This document shows positions 13,472-24,103 of a stretch of DNA of 64,000 bases, piece by piece. The notes below the pieces were generated by a model. That model did not search any database and was not told the DNA's origin. It was given only the letters and a program-made list of their open reading frames with translations. Each line of letters begins with the position of its first letter. Position 1 is the first letter of the stretch. Both the position numbers and the translations under genes were made by a program. Origin of the DNA: Mesorhizobium sangaii (GTDB lineage: Bacteria > Pseudomonadota > Alphaproteobacteria > Rhizobiales > Rhizobiaceae); assembly GCF_014207355.1 (NCBI RefSeq), contig NZ_JACHEF010000001.1:1421241-1485240 (forward strand). The letters are read 5' to 3'.

Positions 13472-13670
13472 TTCAGAGACTCGGAAGATCCCCGGCGCAG
13501 AGCGGCGTAGGCTGCAAAGCCAAACCCGACAGGAAACTCGTCATGAGTAGGCGCGATTTCGCGCTTCGTTTGGGATCAGCGCTTAGGACGTTTTCCGGGA
13601 GTCTGAGCCGTGATGCCACAAACGCCGTGCCTCAGTTCTTCGGCGACTGCAATATGGGGAGACTATCCCA
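13472..13670. other. Short intergenic stretch in glycan operon
   Basis: About 200 bp lie between the transferase-like gene and the methyltransferase gene. A short open frame starting at the ATG near 13543 reads MSRRDFALRLGSALRT, faintly Tat-like, but lacks a ribosome site and stops inside the next start region. No supported gene is here. Confidence 0.4.
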
Positions 13671-14345
13671 ATGCAAGTAAGCGTATTGAATCACATAGAT
13701 TTGGAGCGGGAGTTCCAATACGTTAAAAATAGGGGTTTCTTACAACCGACTGAACTCTGTCAGATAATGTCGTCGTACGGTAGCGACAAAGGGATCGGGT
13801 TTCATAACTACACCGTGGCCTACGACTGGCTGTTCTCCAGGTTTCGCAACGAGAAACTCGCACTGTTTGAGTTGGGACTGGGTACAAATAAGGTGGGAGC
13901 GCCTTCTTCAATGGGTGCCGAGGGAAAACCGGGGGCGTCGCTGCGCGGCTGGCGCGCGTACTTCCCGAATGCACAGATATACGGAGCCGATATCGATTCC
14001 GACATTCTGTTTGAAGAAGATAAGATTCAGACATTTTGGACCGACCAAAGGAACCCTCATGCAATTCGGGGACTTTGGGAGGAAGTCGGAAATGTTATGT
14101 TTGACGTTATGGTGGACGACGGACTTCATGAAGCCGCGGCCAATATTTGCTTCTTTATCGAGTCTTTTGTGAAACTCAAGCCGGGTGGTGTTTACGTTAT
14201 AGAGGATATCACACCACTTGATGCTGATCTCATGGCCTCCTTCGTGCGTTGTATGGCCAGCGTTTCCAAGTACACGATCTACGAGGAGTTGGATCATCCC
14301 CTGAACAAAATCGATAACAGGCTTGTCATCTTTCAAAAGGCCTGA
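13671..14345 (+). CDS. Class I SAM-dependent methyltransferase
   Basis: A 224-residue protein with SYGSDKGIGFHNYTVAYDWL, FELGLGTNK, GADIDSDILFE, FDVMVDDGLHEAAAN and GGVYVIEDI. This is the same scheme as the methyltransferase module ending the 4300-8091 protein (DRFNTDKN, EIGLCRG, IIDDGSHASFDE). Such enzymes usually methylate sugar hydroxyls in polysaccharide or macrolide pathways. It is the last gene of the glycan operon, with a 300-bp gap after it. Confidence 0.8.
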   Translation: MQVSVLNHIDLEREFQYVKNRGFLQPTELCQIMSSYGSDKGIGFHNYTVAYDWLFSRFRNEKLALFELGLGTNKVGAPSSMGAEGKPGASLRGWRAYFPNAQIYGADIDSDILFEEDKIQTFWTDQRNPHAIRGLWEEVGNVMFDVMVDDGLHEAAANICFFIESFVKLKPGGVYVIEDITPLDADLMASFVRCMASVSKYTIYEELDHPLNKIDNRLVIFQKA

Positions 14346-14640
14346 GCTGCGAACATGGTCTCGTTGGGCTAGGAATATCCTCGCGTGACCAGCTGCGGAA
14401 AGATGGCGATAGCACCATCGCCTCGGCGAAGCGGCTCATGCGGTGAAGTGGGGGGCTTGGCCACCTGCCGCTGTCTGGGTCAACGATTGGCCTCGAACGA
14501 TTTGACGGACGCGTAAGGTCGCAATAGCCTTTTCATCGACGGCGGCCAGGCTCGCTTGATACGCGCTATGCTTCCAAACCTTCCCCCTTGCGGATCAAGA
14601 TGGCATTCTAATTCGGGGCGGTGGGACATCAGGCATCGAA
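14346..14640. other. Intergenic region, nothing recognised
   Basis: About 295 bp with no supported gene, RNA or clear terminator. Confidence 0.4.
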
Positions 14641-15543
14641 ATGCTAAGGCGAGATTTCGTTACACTGTTGGGGGGCTTTGCGGCTGCATTGAGCGGCCGG
14701 GACACCCCGGGAAAAGGTTACGCTGCCATGACGCCGCCGACCAATCCATCTATAACGCTCCTCACAGCCCCGATCGAGCTCGCCGGCGATTGGGGCCACA
14801 TGCTGCCACGTTCGGCAGATCAGGTCGTCGAGCGTATGCGGCATGCCTGCCTGGATGACGTCCGCCTCGTCTCCGATCGCCAGCCGACGCGGCTGCGTGT
14901 CGACGAGCACACGTCCGGGCAGCCGGCCATTTGGCTGCATCCCGACGGCAGCAGCATGGCCTGGATCATCGTCGATATCGGCGAGAGTGACTGGTCGAAG
15001 CTCGCCTACCAGTTCGGCCATGAGCTCGGCCATGTACTTTGCAACAGCTGGCAGGCGGACGCCAAGCCGGCGCCGCCCTGCCAGTGGCTCGAGGAAGCGA
15101 TGGTGGAGGCCCACTCGCTGCGCGGGCTCGGGCGTCTGGCGAAAAGCTGGAAGGAGGCGCCGCCCTTCGCCGGCGACAACGCCTTCGGCGATGCCATTGC
15201 CGGATATCGCGAGAACATCGTCCGAGGCTATACCGCACTTGCCGACAGCCAGGGGCTCACCAGCGACGCCGCGGCGTGGTTCGCCGACCATCGCGGCGAG
15301 ATCGAAATACCCGGCCTCAATCCATTCGCCCAGGCGATGTCCGTGACCATCCTCGCCGAATACGACCGCGCGCCGGACTGCCTCGAGGCGCTGGGCGCAC
15401 TCAACCGCTGGCCCGGGCGCACCGGTCTACCGATCGCCGAATATCTCGTCCGATGGGAGGCCAGCTGTGCCGAATTGGGCGCTTCGCCCAGCTTGCCGAT
15501 CCGCCTGCGTGATTTGCTGCACGTTCCGCAAGTGGCCAAGTGA
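14641..15543 (+). CDS. HELGH zinc-metalloprotease-like protein with Tat-like N-terminus
   Basis: The first residues, MLRRDFVTLLGGFAAAL, resemble the twin-arginine leader common in rhizobial periplasmic proteins, but the hydrophobic stretch is short and ends in SGRD. A second possible start is the ATG at 14728 with AAAAGG upstream. The core carries FGHELGHVLCNSW (HExxH, about residues 130-134) followed by EEAMVEAHSLR 25 residues later, which could supply the third zinc ligand as in gluzincins. No family name is certain. It stands alone between the glycan operon and the apiose cluster. Periplasmic proteolysis is an inference. Confidence 0.6.
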   Translation: MLRRDFVTLLGGFAAALSGRDTPGKGYAAMTPPTNPSITLLTAPIELAGDWGHMLPRSADQVVERMRHACLDDVRLVSDRQPTRLRVDEHTSGQPAIWLHPDGSSMAWIIVDIGESDWSKLAYQFGHELGHVLCNSWQADAKPAPPCQWLEEAMVEAHSLRGLGRLAKSWKEAPPFAGDNAFGDAIAGYRENIVRGYTALADSQGLTSDAAAWFADHRGEIEIPGLNPFAQAMSVTILAEYDRAPDCLEALGALNRWPGRTGLPIAEYLVRWEASCAELGASPSLPIRLRDLLHVPQVAK

Positions 15544-15698
15544 AGAACACCTCGAGGTCTTGTCTCGCCGATTGCGTTGTTCATCGGCGCCACCGGCATA
15601 GCTAGCAAGCCTCGACCAGCGCCGGACATGCAGGCCAAGGATGGTCAGACATGAATCATCGGCATTCCATGCCGATCCAGATTGCCAAATTTTGGTAG

Positions 15699-15713
15699 AG
15701 TGATTATACCAGT
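15699..15713 (+). promoter_or_regulatory. Candidate GntR operator 1 (upstream of apnO)
   Basis: AGTGAT-TAT-ACCAGT, an imperfect inverted repeat that ends 52 bp before the apnO start. Two more copies of the pattern ACTsAT-nAT-ACCAGt occur at 16724 and 24934, all in promoter regions of this cluster. The inferred binder is the FadR-type regulator at 24104-24823. Confidence 0.6.
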
Positions 15714-15765
15714 TGATAACATGACGATTGGTTGATCGATCGTTGGACATCGGGAGTAGTGATAC

Positions 15766-16593
15766 ATGACGACGATTGCACTGTTCGGTGCCGGCGGGAA
15801 AATGGGTTACCGGCTGTCGACCAATTTTCGCGGCTCGCCTTACACGATACGCCATGTCGAGGTCAGCGAGGCCGGCCGCGAGCGGCTGAAGTCGGGGCTG
15901 GGTTTCGATGCCGTCAGCGCCGATGACGCGCTCAAAGGCGCCAACGTGGTGATCCTGGCCGTTCCCGATACACATATTGGCAAGGTCGCGGCGAGCATCG
16001 AGAGCAAGCTCGCGCCAGGCACGATGGTGGTGGTGCTCGACGCCGCGGCACCTTTCGCCGGCCATCTGCCCAAGCGGCCGGACCTGACCTATTTCGTCAC
16101 CCATCCCTGTCATCCGCCGATCTTCAACGACGAGACCGACATGGCGGCCAAGAAGGACTATTTCGGGGGCGTCAAAGCCAAGCAGCACATGGTTAGTGCG
16201 CTGATGCAGGGCCCGGAAGAGGACTATGCCAAGGGTGAGGCGATCGCCAAGATCATCTGGGCGCCGGTGATGCGCTCGCACCGCGTCACTGTCGATCAGA
16301 TGGCGCTGCTCGAGCCGGGTCTTTCGGAGACCGTATGCGCCTCGCTGCTCGTCGTCATGAAGGAAGCTGTCGATGAAGTCGTTGCGCGCGGCGTCGACAA
16401 ACAGGCGGCTCTCGACTTCCTGCTTGGCCATATGAACGTGCTCGGCGCCGTCATCTTCGGCGAAACCAAGGGCGTCTTCTCCGACGCCTGCAACAAGGCG
16501 ATCGAATTCGGCAAGCCAGTGCTGATGCGCGACGACTGGAAACGCGTGTTCGAGCCGGAAGAGATCGCCGCCAGCATCCAGCGCATCACCTGA
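15766..16593 (+). CDS. apnO: D-apionate oxidoisomerase (NAD-dependent)
   Basis: A 275-residue Rossmann enzyme: LFGAGGKMGYRLS at the N-terminus, ILAVPDTHIGKV, then a 6-phosphogluconate-dehydrogenase-like helical C-terminus (FLLGHMNVLGAVIFGE). Proteins of this type carry out the ApnO step, in which D-apionate is oxidised and rearranged to 3-oxo-isoapionate. The identification rests on the family pattern and on the neighbourhood: apsD, apnL, oiaK, oiaX and a sugar importer all lie downstream. It has its own promoter region with operator 1 and is separated from the importer operon by 345 bp. Confidence 0.82.
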   Translation: MTTIALFGAGGKMGYRLSTNFRGSPYTIRHVEVSEAGRERLKSGLGFDAVSADDALKGANVVILAVPDTHIGKVAASIESKLAPGTMVVVLDAAAPFAGHLPKRPDLTYFVTHPCHPPIFNDETDMAAKKDYFGGVKAKQHMVSALMQGPEEDYAKGEAIAKIIWAPVMRSHRVTVDQMALLEPGLSETVCASLLVVMKEAVDEVVARGVDKQAALDFLLGHMNVLGAVIFGETKGVFSDACNKAIEFGKPVLMRDDWKRVFEPEEIAASIQRIT

Positions 16594-17880
<1,287 letters not shown>

Positions 17881-17898
17881 GCCGGCGTGACATGAATA

Positions 17899-17928
17899 GC
17901 GAGGGGCGAATCTCGGTTCGTCCCTCGC
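17899..17928 (+). terminator. Intercistronic stem-loop (attenuator-like)
   Basis: A 12-bp stem, GCGAGGGGCGAA with TTCGTCCCTCGC (one G-U pair), and a 6-base loop, 18 bases after the binding-protein stop. There is no proper T-run, only TTTT a few bases on. Partial termination or protection of the upstream mRNA is likelier than full termination. Confidence 0.55.
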
Positions 17929-17975
17929 CGCCATTTTCTGCGGATGCCGACCATCATGCCGAGTAACAGACCACC

Positions 17976-18617
17976 ATGCTGAACAAGCCGACCTGGCCGA
18001 TCCTTGCCGTGACACTCGGCATCAGCCTGACCGCCTGCAAGGTTCTGCCGACTCCCTCGGGTGACAGCGGCGGCGCTGCCGCCTTCAATCCTGACAAGAT
18101 GGTCGAGGCGTTGTGGGCGGCGAAGGTCGTGCCCTATCTCCAGCAGAAAGCCGGACCCTTTCCCGAGGTTCATGCCCTGGCGAAGACCGATCCGGCGGCT
18201 GCCGGCGTCAAATACGGCAATCCCAACAAGCAGGCGAATTCGCCGTGGACCTTCGCGGTTCGTGTTGACGGCAAGATCGTTGCCGCAAACACGGGCTCGC
18301 GCGCGGCGACGATGGATATCGATGTGGACGGCGACGGCAAGGCGGATGCACGCGTGCAGATCGGACCCGCCATGCGCGGTACGGCGTTGCGCGACAGCCT
18401 CGACTTCGTCCAGTTCAACGACTTCACCAACCAGATCGACTTCGCCCAGTTCGGCAAGGCGTTCAACGCCCATGCCGACAAGACCGTGCTTTCGAAGCTG
18501 CCGCGTGAAGCGCTGGAAGGCCGCACCGCCAAGGTTCTCGGCGCCTATACGCTCGAAGGCGGCCAGGACCTGCCGCTGGTGACGCCGGCGGAGGCAGAAA
18601 TCGGGCCGCGGCCATGA
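17976..18617 (+). CDS. DUF2291 family lipoprotein of sugar ABC system
   Basis: A 213-residue protein with a lipoprotein signal peptide and lipobox LTAC (WPILAVTLGISLTACKVLP). The rest (YLQQKAGPFPEVHALAKTD, GSRAATMDIDVDGDGKADA, FVQFNDFTNQIDFAQFGKA) matches the DUF2291 proteins that accompany ribose-like ABC importers. Its stop overlaps the ATPase start. The exact role is unknown, possibly stabilising the binding protein or the importer. Confidence 0.82.
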   Translation: MLNKPTWPILAVTLGISLTACKVLPTPSGDSGGAAAFNPDKMVEALWAAKVVPYLQQKAGPFPEVHALAKTDPAAAGVKYGNPNKQANSPWTFAVRVDGKIVAANTGSRAATMDIDVDGDGKADARVQIGPAMRGTALRDSLDFVQFNDFTNQIDFAQFGKAFNAHADKTVLSKLPREALEGRTAKVLGAYTLEGGQDLPLVTPAEAEIGPRP

Positions 18618-20161
18618 GCGATCACGATGTCATTCTGAAGCTGGAAGACGTCTCCAAGGTCTATTCCGGAACAGTTGCGGTCAAGCGGGCGAATTTCGAG
18701 GTGCGCAAGGGCGCGGTCAATGTGCTGGTCGGCGAAAACGGGGCAGGCAAATCGACGCTGATGAAGATCATCGCCGGCGTCGAAAGACCAACTGCCGGCC
18801 GCATCCTTCTGGAAGGGGAGGACGTTTCCTTCTCGTCATCCGCCGACGCGGTGAACCGCGGCATCGGCATGGTGTTCCAGGAGTTGAACCTGTTCGGCAA
18901 TTTGACCGTCGCCGAGAACATTTTCGCCACCCGCGAGATCACCAACCGGTTCCGCAAGATCGACCGCAAGCAACAGGAGCGCCGCGCCGCGCAGTTTCTC
19001 GAACGCCTGCAGGCCGGCATCCGGCCCGACATGCTGGTCGAGGATCTGCGCATCGGCCAGCAGCAGCTGGTCGAGATCGCCAAGGCGGTCTCGCTCGATG
19101 CGCGCATCCTGATCATGGACGAACCGACTTCGGCACTGAGTTCCGCCGAAGTAGAGATCCTGTTCAAGGTGATTGCCGACCTCAAGGCGCGCGGCGTGGC
19201 CATCGTCTACATCTCGCACCGGCTCGAGGAGCTGATCCGCATCGGCGACTACATCACCGTGCTGCGCGACGGGCACATCACCGGCCAGGAGGAGATGAGA
19301 AACGTCGACACGCGGTGGATCGTGCGGCAGATGATCGGTTCCGACGCCAAGGATTTTGCCAAGGCCGATGGCCATGTTCCCGGCGAAGAAATATTCCGCA
19401 CCCACGACATCTGCCTGCCGCGTGCGACCGGCGGCCTTGCGGTCGACCACGTCTCGCTGTCGCTGCGCGCCGGCGAGATCCTCGGCATCTACGGCCTGAT
19501 GGGCGCAGGACGCAGCGAGTTGTTCGACTGCATCATGGGCCGCCATGGCCAGGCCACCGGAACGATCTTCATTGCCGGCAAACAGGTCAAGGAGCGCGAC
19601 ACGACGCGGCGCATCCGGCGCGGGCTGGCGCTGATCCCCGAAGACCGCCAGCGCGAAGGGCTGGTGTCGATCCTCTCCGTTGCCAGCAATCTGACGCTGG
19701 CCAGCCTGTCGCGGTTTGTCCGCCTGTTTCATATCCGCGGCGGCCCCGAAAGGCTGGCGGTGGTGCAGATGGTTCGGGAACTGGCGATCAAGGTTGCCGA
19801 TCCGGCACAGGAGGTCTCGTCGCTGTCCGGCGGCAACCAGCAGAAGGTGGTGATCGGCAAGGCCCTGCTCACCGGCCCGAAGGTGCTGCTGATGGACGAG
19901 CCCAGCCGTGGCATCGATGTCGGCGCCAAGGCCGACGTCTTCCGCACCATGCGCAAGTTGTCGCGCGACGGATTGGGCATTCTGTTCGCCACCTCGGACC
20001 TCGACGAGGTTATGGCGTTGTCCGACCGGATCGCGGTGATGAGCAACGGAAAACTGACCGGCATGTTCGATCGCGCCGAGGCGACGGAGGCGGCCCTTGT
20101 CGCCGCCTCGGCGCTTGGCCATGGCCCTGTCCCGCACACGGAGTACACCGCCCATGACTGA
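18614..20161 (+). CDS. Sugar ABC importer ATP-binding protein (RbsA-like)
   Basis: 515 residues with two nucleotide-binding halves. The first has Walker A GENGAGKST, LRIGQQQLVEIAKAV and MDEPTSAL. The second has the relaxed GLMGAGRSE, LSGGNQQKVVIGKAL and MDEPSRGIDVGAK. This duplicated arrangement is typical of the RbsA/MglA carbohydrate family. It overlaps the DUF2291 gene by 4 bp and the permease by 8 bp, so the importer genes are translationally coupled. Confidence 0.94.
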   Translation: MSDHDVILKLEDVSKVYSGTVAVKRANFEVRKGAVNVLVGENGAGKSTLMKIIAGVERPTAGRILLEGEDVSFSSSADAVNRGIGMVFQELNLFGNLTVAENIFATREITNRFRKIDRKQQERRAAQFLERLQAGIRPDMLVEDLRIGQQQLVEIAKAVSLDARILIMDEPTSALSSAEVEILFKVIADLKARGVAIVYISHRLEELIRIGDYITVLRDGHITGQEEMRNVDTRWIVRQMIGSDAKDFAKADGHVPGEEIFRTHDICLPRATGGLAVDHVSLSLRAGEILGIYGLMGAGRSELFDCIMGRHGQATGTIFIAGKQVKERDTTRRIRRGLALIPEDRQREGLVSILSVASNLTLASLSRFVRLFHIRGGPERLAVVQMVRELAIKVADPAQEVSSLSGGNQQKVVIGKALLTGPKVLLMDEPSRGIDVGAKADVFRTMRKLSRDGLGILFATSDLDEVMALSDRIAVMSNGKLTGMFDRAEATEAALVAASALGHGPVPHTEYTAHD

Positions 20162-21218
20162 CATCCCGGCCAAGGCGGCTATTCCCTCCGCATCGAGCGG
20201 CTCCCTGCTGCTGACGCTGATGAAGGCGAGGACCTTCATCGCACTGATCGCCGTGCTGGTCTTCTTCTCGATCGCGGCACCGAATTTCCTGTCGACAGCC
20301 AACCTGATCCTGATGTCGAAGCACGTGGCGCTGAATGCGTTCCTGGCCATGGGCATGACTTTCGTGATCATTACCGGCGGCATCGACCTGTCGGTCGGCT
20401 CGATCGTCGGCCTGTGCGGCATGGTGGCCGGCTATCTCGTGCTCAACGGCATCGACCTGCAGATCGGCTACACCATCTATTTTAACGTCGTCGAGATCGC
20501 GCTGATCACGCTGGCGGTCGGCATCCTGATCGGCGCCGTCAACGGATTGCTGATCACGAGGCTGAATGTCGCGCCGTTCATCGCCACCCTCGGCGTGCTC
20601 TATGTCGCGCGCGGCCTAGCGCTGCTGTCGTCGGATGGCCGCACCTTCCCCAACCTCGTCGGCAAGCCGGAACTGGGCACCACCGGGTTCGGCTTCCTCG
20701 GCGCTGGGCGGCTGCTCGGCCTGCCGGTGGCGATCTGGATCCTGATCGTCGTTGCGCTGGCGGCGGCCTATCTCGCCAAATACACGCCGCTTGGCCGCCA
20801 TATCTTCGCGGTTGGCGGCAACGAACGGGCGTCGCGAATTTCGGGTGTCCGCGTCAACACAGTGAAGATGTTCGTCTATATGTTCTCCGGTTTCTGCGCG
20901 GCAATCGTCGGCCTGATCATCTCGTCCGAGCTGATGGCCTCGCATCCGGCGACGGGCGAAAGTTTCGAGCTCAATGCCATCGCGGCGGCGGTGCTCGGCG
21001 GCACCTCGATGTCGGGCGGTCGCGGCACGATCGGCGGCACCATAGTCGGTGCCTTCGTCATCGGTATTCTTTCGGACGGGTTGGTGATGATGGGGGTGAG
21101 TTCGTTCTGGCAGATGGTGATCAAGGGCCTGGTCATCATTGTCGCCGTCGTCGTCGACCAGGCGCAGCGCCGGCTGCAGAGCCGCGTGAGACTGATGCAG
21201 ATGGCAAAGGCAGGCTGA
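20154..21218 (+). CDS. Sugar ABC importer permease (RbsC-like)
   Basis: 354 residues and many hydrophobic helices. The family hallmark GGIDLSVGS follows MGMTFVIIT, and GGTSMSGGRGTIGGT lies near the C-terminus. The ATG at 20154 overlaps the ATPase stop; upstream in-frame codons lie inside the ATPase gene and lack hydrophobic character. It forms the membrane channel of the apiose-type importer. Confidence 0.93.
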   Translation: MTDIPAKAAIPSASSGSLLLTLMKARTFIALIAVLVFFSIAAPNFLSTANLILMSKHVALNAFLAMGMTFVIITGGIDLSVGSIVGLCGMVAGYLVLNGIDLQIGYTIYFNVVEIALITLAVGILIGAVNGLLITRLNVAPFIATLGVLYVARGLALLSSDGRTFPNLVGKPELGTTGFGFLGAGRLLGLPVAIWILIVVALAAAYLAKYTPLGRHIFAVGGNERASRISGVRVNTVKMFVYMFSGFCAAIVGLIISSELMASHPATGESFELNAIAAAVLGGTSMSGGRGTIGGTIVGAFVIGILSDGLVMMGVSSFWQMVIKGLVIIVAVVVDQAQRRLQSRVRLMQMAKAG

Positions 21219-21220
21219 GC

Positions 21221-22255
21221 ATGGCGGAATTGCGCGGAGCACTGATCGGCTGCGGCTTCTTCGCCGTCAACCAGCTTCATGCCTGGCGCGACATCGCAGG
21301 CGCCACGATCGTCGCCATTTGCGACCGCGATCCGGACCGGCTGCGGATCGTCGGCGACCAGTTCGGCATTGCCCGGCGCTACACCGACGCGATGGCACTG
21401 TTTGCCGGCGAAAGCCTGGATTTCGTCGATATCGCCACCACGGCGCCCAGCCATCGTCCGCTGGTCGAGATGGCGGCGCAACACCGCGTGCCGGCGATCT
21501 GTCAAAAGCCGTTCGCGCCGACGCTAGCCGATGCCAAGGCGATGGTGAAGGCATGCACCGATGCCGGCGTACCGCTGATGGTGCATGAGAATTTTCGCTG
21601 GCAGTCGCCAATCCAGGCGGCGCGCGCCGTGCTCGACAGCAACGAGATCGGCACGCCGTTCTTCGGACGGATCTCGTTCCGCTCCGCCTATGACGTGTTT
21701 TCCGGACAGCCCTATCTGGCAACAGGAAAGCGCTTCATCATCGAGGATCTCGGCATCCACATCCTCGACATAGCCCGCTTCCTGCTGGGCGACGTCTCGA
21801 CGATCACGACGCGAACGGCGCGCATCAACCCTGCTATCGCCGGCGAGGACGTCGCGAGCATGCTGATGGACCATGCCAGTGGCGCGACTTCGGTGGTCGA
21901 CTGCAGCTACGCGACGAAGCTTGCCGTCGAACCGTTTCCCGAAACGATGATCGAGATCGACGGCACCGACGGCACGATCCGGCTTGTACAAGGATACCAG
22001 CTTACCGTCACCGGCAAGAGCGGCACGAGAGTGACCGACGTCTCGCCGCCGCTGCTGCCCTGGACTTCGCGTCCCTGGCACAACATTCAGGAAAGCGTCG
22101 TTGCCATCCAGCAGCACTGGGTCGACTGCCTGGCGAAGAGAACGGAGCCCGCGACCTCGGGTGCCGACAACCTCAAGACCTTCGCACTGGTCGAGGCCGC
22201 CTATGCGGGTGCTGCAAGCCGCGAGCCGGTGCAACTCGACACTTTGCTCAGATGA
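21221..22255 (+). CDS. apsD: D-apiose dehydrogenase (Gfo/Idh/MocA family)
   Basis: 344 residues. The N-terminal Rossmann domain (LIGCGFFAVNQLHAWRDI, ICDRDPDRL) is followed by ICQKPFAPTLADAK, a QKP variant of the family EKP lysine motif, HENFRWQSP and EDLGIHILDIARFLLG (Asp and His of the active site). Members of this family oxidise D-apiose to D-apionolactone with NAD. The assignment is supported by apnL directly downstream (ATGA overlap) and by apnO, oiaK and oiaX nearby. Another sugar dehydrogenase activity would be possible if the gene were considered alone. Confidence 0.82.
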   Translation: MAELRGALIGCGFFAVNQLHAWRDIAGATIVAICDRDPDRLRIVGDQFGIARRYTDAMALFAGESLDFVDIATTAPSHRPLVEMAAQHRVPAICQKPFAPTLADAKAMVKACTDAGVPLMVHENFRWQSPIQAARAVLDSNEIGTPFFGRISFRSAYDVFSGQPYLATGKRFIIEDLGIHILDIARFLLGDVSTITTRTARINPAIAGEDVASMLMDHASGATSVVDCSYATKLAVEPFPETMIEIDGTDGTIRLVQGYQLTVTGKSGTRVTDVSPPLLPWTSRPWHNIQESVVAIQQHWVDCLAKRTEPATSGADNLKTFALVEAAYAGAASREPVQLDTLLR

Positions 22256-24093
22256 CCGCCGACACCTTTCGCTTCTACGGCACGCATGCGACCGAGGTCG
22301 AGCCGGTCAGGCTGAGCGCGGGTGCTCTCAGCGCGGACTTCGTCAACGGCAATCTGCGCACCATCCGTCATGGCGGCACCGAAGTGCTGCGGGCCATCGC
22401 CTACATCGTCAGGGATCGCGACTGGGGCACTTACGATCCCGAACTGACCGACCTTGTCATCGACCAGGGCACAGACACTTTCTCGATCAGCTATTCGGCA
22501 AGCTGCACCGGGCCGGACGCAAGCCGGCTCGGCTTCCGCGCCACCATCAAGGGCTCCCGCGATGGCCGTCTGGTCTTCGACGTGAGCGCTCTTCCCGAAA
22601 GCGACTTCGAAACCAATCGCTGCGGCTTCTGCATCCTGCATCCGATCGCCGGCCTCGCCGGCAGCCCGGTAGCGGTCGAGCACACCGACGGCAGCACGGT
22701 GGCGACCAAGCTTCCGCTGCTGATCGACCCCTGGCAGCCTTTCAGGGATTTGCGTGCGATCACTCATGAGGTGCGGCCAGGCGTCAGTGCCGAATGCCGG
22801 ATGGAAGGCGACGTTTTCGAAATGGAAGACCAGCGCAACTGGTCGGATGCCTCCTACAAGACCTATGTGCGGCCGCTCGCTTTGCCGTGGCCTTATGTGC
22901 TGCCTGCCGGCCAGCCCCTGCGCCAGACAATCAGCCTGCTGATCATTGGTGAAGGCAAAGCACCGGCTACCGCCGTGGCCAGCGAACCGGTCCGCGTCGA
23001 ACTCGGCGAGGCCGGACCGAGGAAGCTGCCCGATGTCGGCATGATCATCTACCCCGACGATGTCGAGGCGGCACTGGCGAACCTGCCGCTGCTGTCGGCG
23101 CTTGGCCCGCAACAGCTGGTCCTCCACTACGATCCAACGCGCGGCCATGGGCTCGACGCCTTGCGATCCTTTGCCCGGCTCGCGGCAGCCTACCCGGCCC
23201 GGACGACGCTCGAATGCGTCGTTGCCGGCGTGGGCGATCTCGAGGCCGAATTTTCAGCCATCGCCGGCATGGTGCAGCAGGCAGGGCTAGAACTCTCGGC
23301 CATCGCCGTCTCGCCTTCGGTCGACCGGCAGTCGACGCCGCCGGGAAGCGCATGGCCGGAGTGCCCGCCATTGGAAACCGTCTATGCCGCCGCGCGCCGC
23401 GCCTTCCCCGATGTCCGCCTCGGCGGCGGTATGTTCGGCTATTTCACCGAACTCAACCGCAAGCGCGTGCCGGCGGACCTGCTCGACTTCATCACTCATT
23501 GCACCTGCCCGATCGTGCACGCGGCCGACGATCTCAGCGTCATGCAATCGCTGGAGGCGCTGCCCTTCATCACCCAATCGGTGCGGGCGATCTTCGGAGA
23601 AACACCCTACCGGATCGGCCCCTCGACGATTGCCATGCGCCAGAACCCCTATGGTGGCGCGACCAAGGCCAATCCCTGGGGACAGCGCATTGCCATGGCC
23701 GACCGCGATCCGCGCCACGCCGGCCTGTTCGCAGCCGCATGGACGATCGGCTATGCGGCACACGTCGCATCGGCCGGGCTGGAGATGCTGACGCTCTCCG
23801 GCTTCACAGGGCCGTTCGGCGTGCTGGCGGGACCGGGCGAGCCAGTCGCGGACGGATCACCCCGGCCGATCTACAGGGCGATCAAGGGGCTTTGCGAACT
23901 GGCCGGCCTCGCACATGTCGCGGCAACGACGAGCGATGAGACCAAGGTGCTGGCGCTGGCCGGGCGCTCCGCCTCTGGTCAGACGATCGTGTGGCTGGCG
24001 AACCTAACAGCGGACGACGTGCCGGTCGACATTTCAGCGCTTGGCAGAGGTCGCCTTGTCATGACGCCCTACGCGATCACCCGGTTCGGCTGA
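22252..24093 (+). CDS. apnL: D-apionate lactonase
   Basis: 613 residues. The opening (RFYGTHATEVEPVRLSAG), FVNGNLRTIRHGGTEVLRAI, DRDWGTYDPEL and later GGGMFGYFTELNRKR correspond to the ApnL family, which hydrolyses D-apionolactone to D-apionate. The start overlaps the apsD stop by 4 bp (ATGA). No secretion signal is present, so it acts in the cytoplasm. It converges with the regulator gene, with 10 bp between the stops. The family assignment is by sequence pattern and gene order. Confidence 0.82.
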   Translation: MTADTFRFYGTHATEVEPVRLSAGALSADFVNGNLRTIRHGGTEVLRAIAYIVRDRDWGTYDPELTDLVIDQGTDTFSISYSASCTGPDASRLGFRATIKGSRDGRLVFDVSALPESDFETNRCGFCILHPIAGLAGSPVAVEHTDGSTVATKLPLLIDPWQPFRDLRAITHEVRPGVSAECRMEGDVFEMEDQRNWSDASYKTYVRPLALPWPYVLPAGQPLRQTISLLIIGEGKAPATAVASEPVRVELGEAGPRKLPDVGMIIYPDDVEAALANLPLLSALGPQQLVLHYDPTRGHGLDALRSFARLAAAYPARTTLECVVAGVGDLEAEFSAIAGMVQQAGLELSAIAVSPSVDRQSTPPGSAWPECPPLETVYAAARRAFPDVRLGGGMFGYFTELNRKRVPADLLDFITHCTCPIVHAADDLSVMQSLEALPFITQSVRAIFGETPYRIGPSTIAMRQNPYGGATKANPWGQRIAMADRDPRHAGLFAAAWTIGYAAHVASAGLEMLTLSGFTGPFGVLAGPGEPVADGSPRPIYRAIKGLCELAGLAHVAATTSDETKVLALAGRSASGQTIVWLANLTADDVPVDISALGRGRLVMTPYAITRFG

Positions 24094-24103
24094 ACCTGCG
24101 GAT

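Noticed and set aside
13543..13680. Short frame beginning MSRRDFALRLG as a Tat-exported small protein
   Set aside because: No ribosome site, no hydrophobic stretch, and it ends inside the start of the methyltransferase gene.
18836..20422. 528-residue open frame antisense to the sugar ABC ATPase
   Set aside because: A shadow of high-GC coding sequence. It is His/Asp/Arg-rich with no domain, while the sense strand has all ABC motifs.
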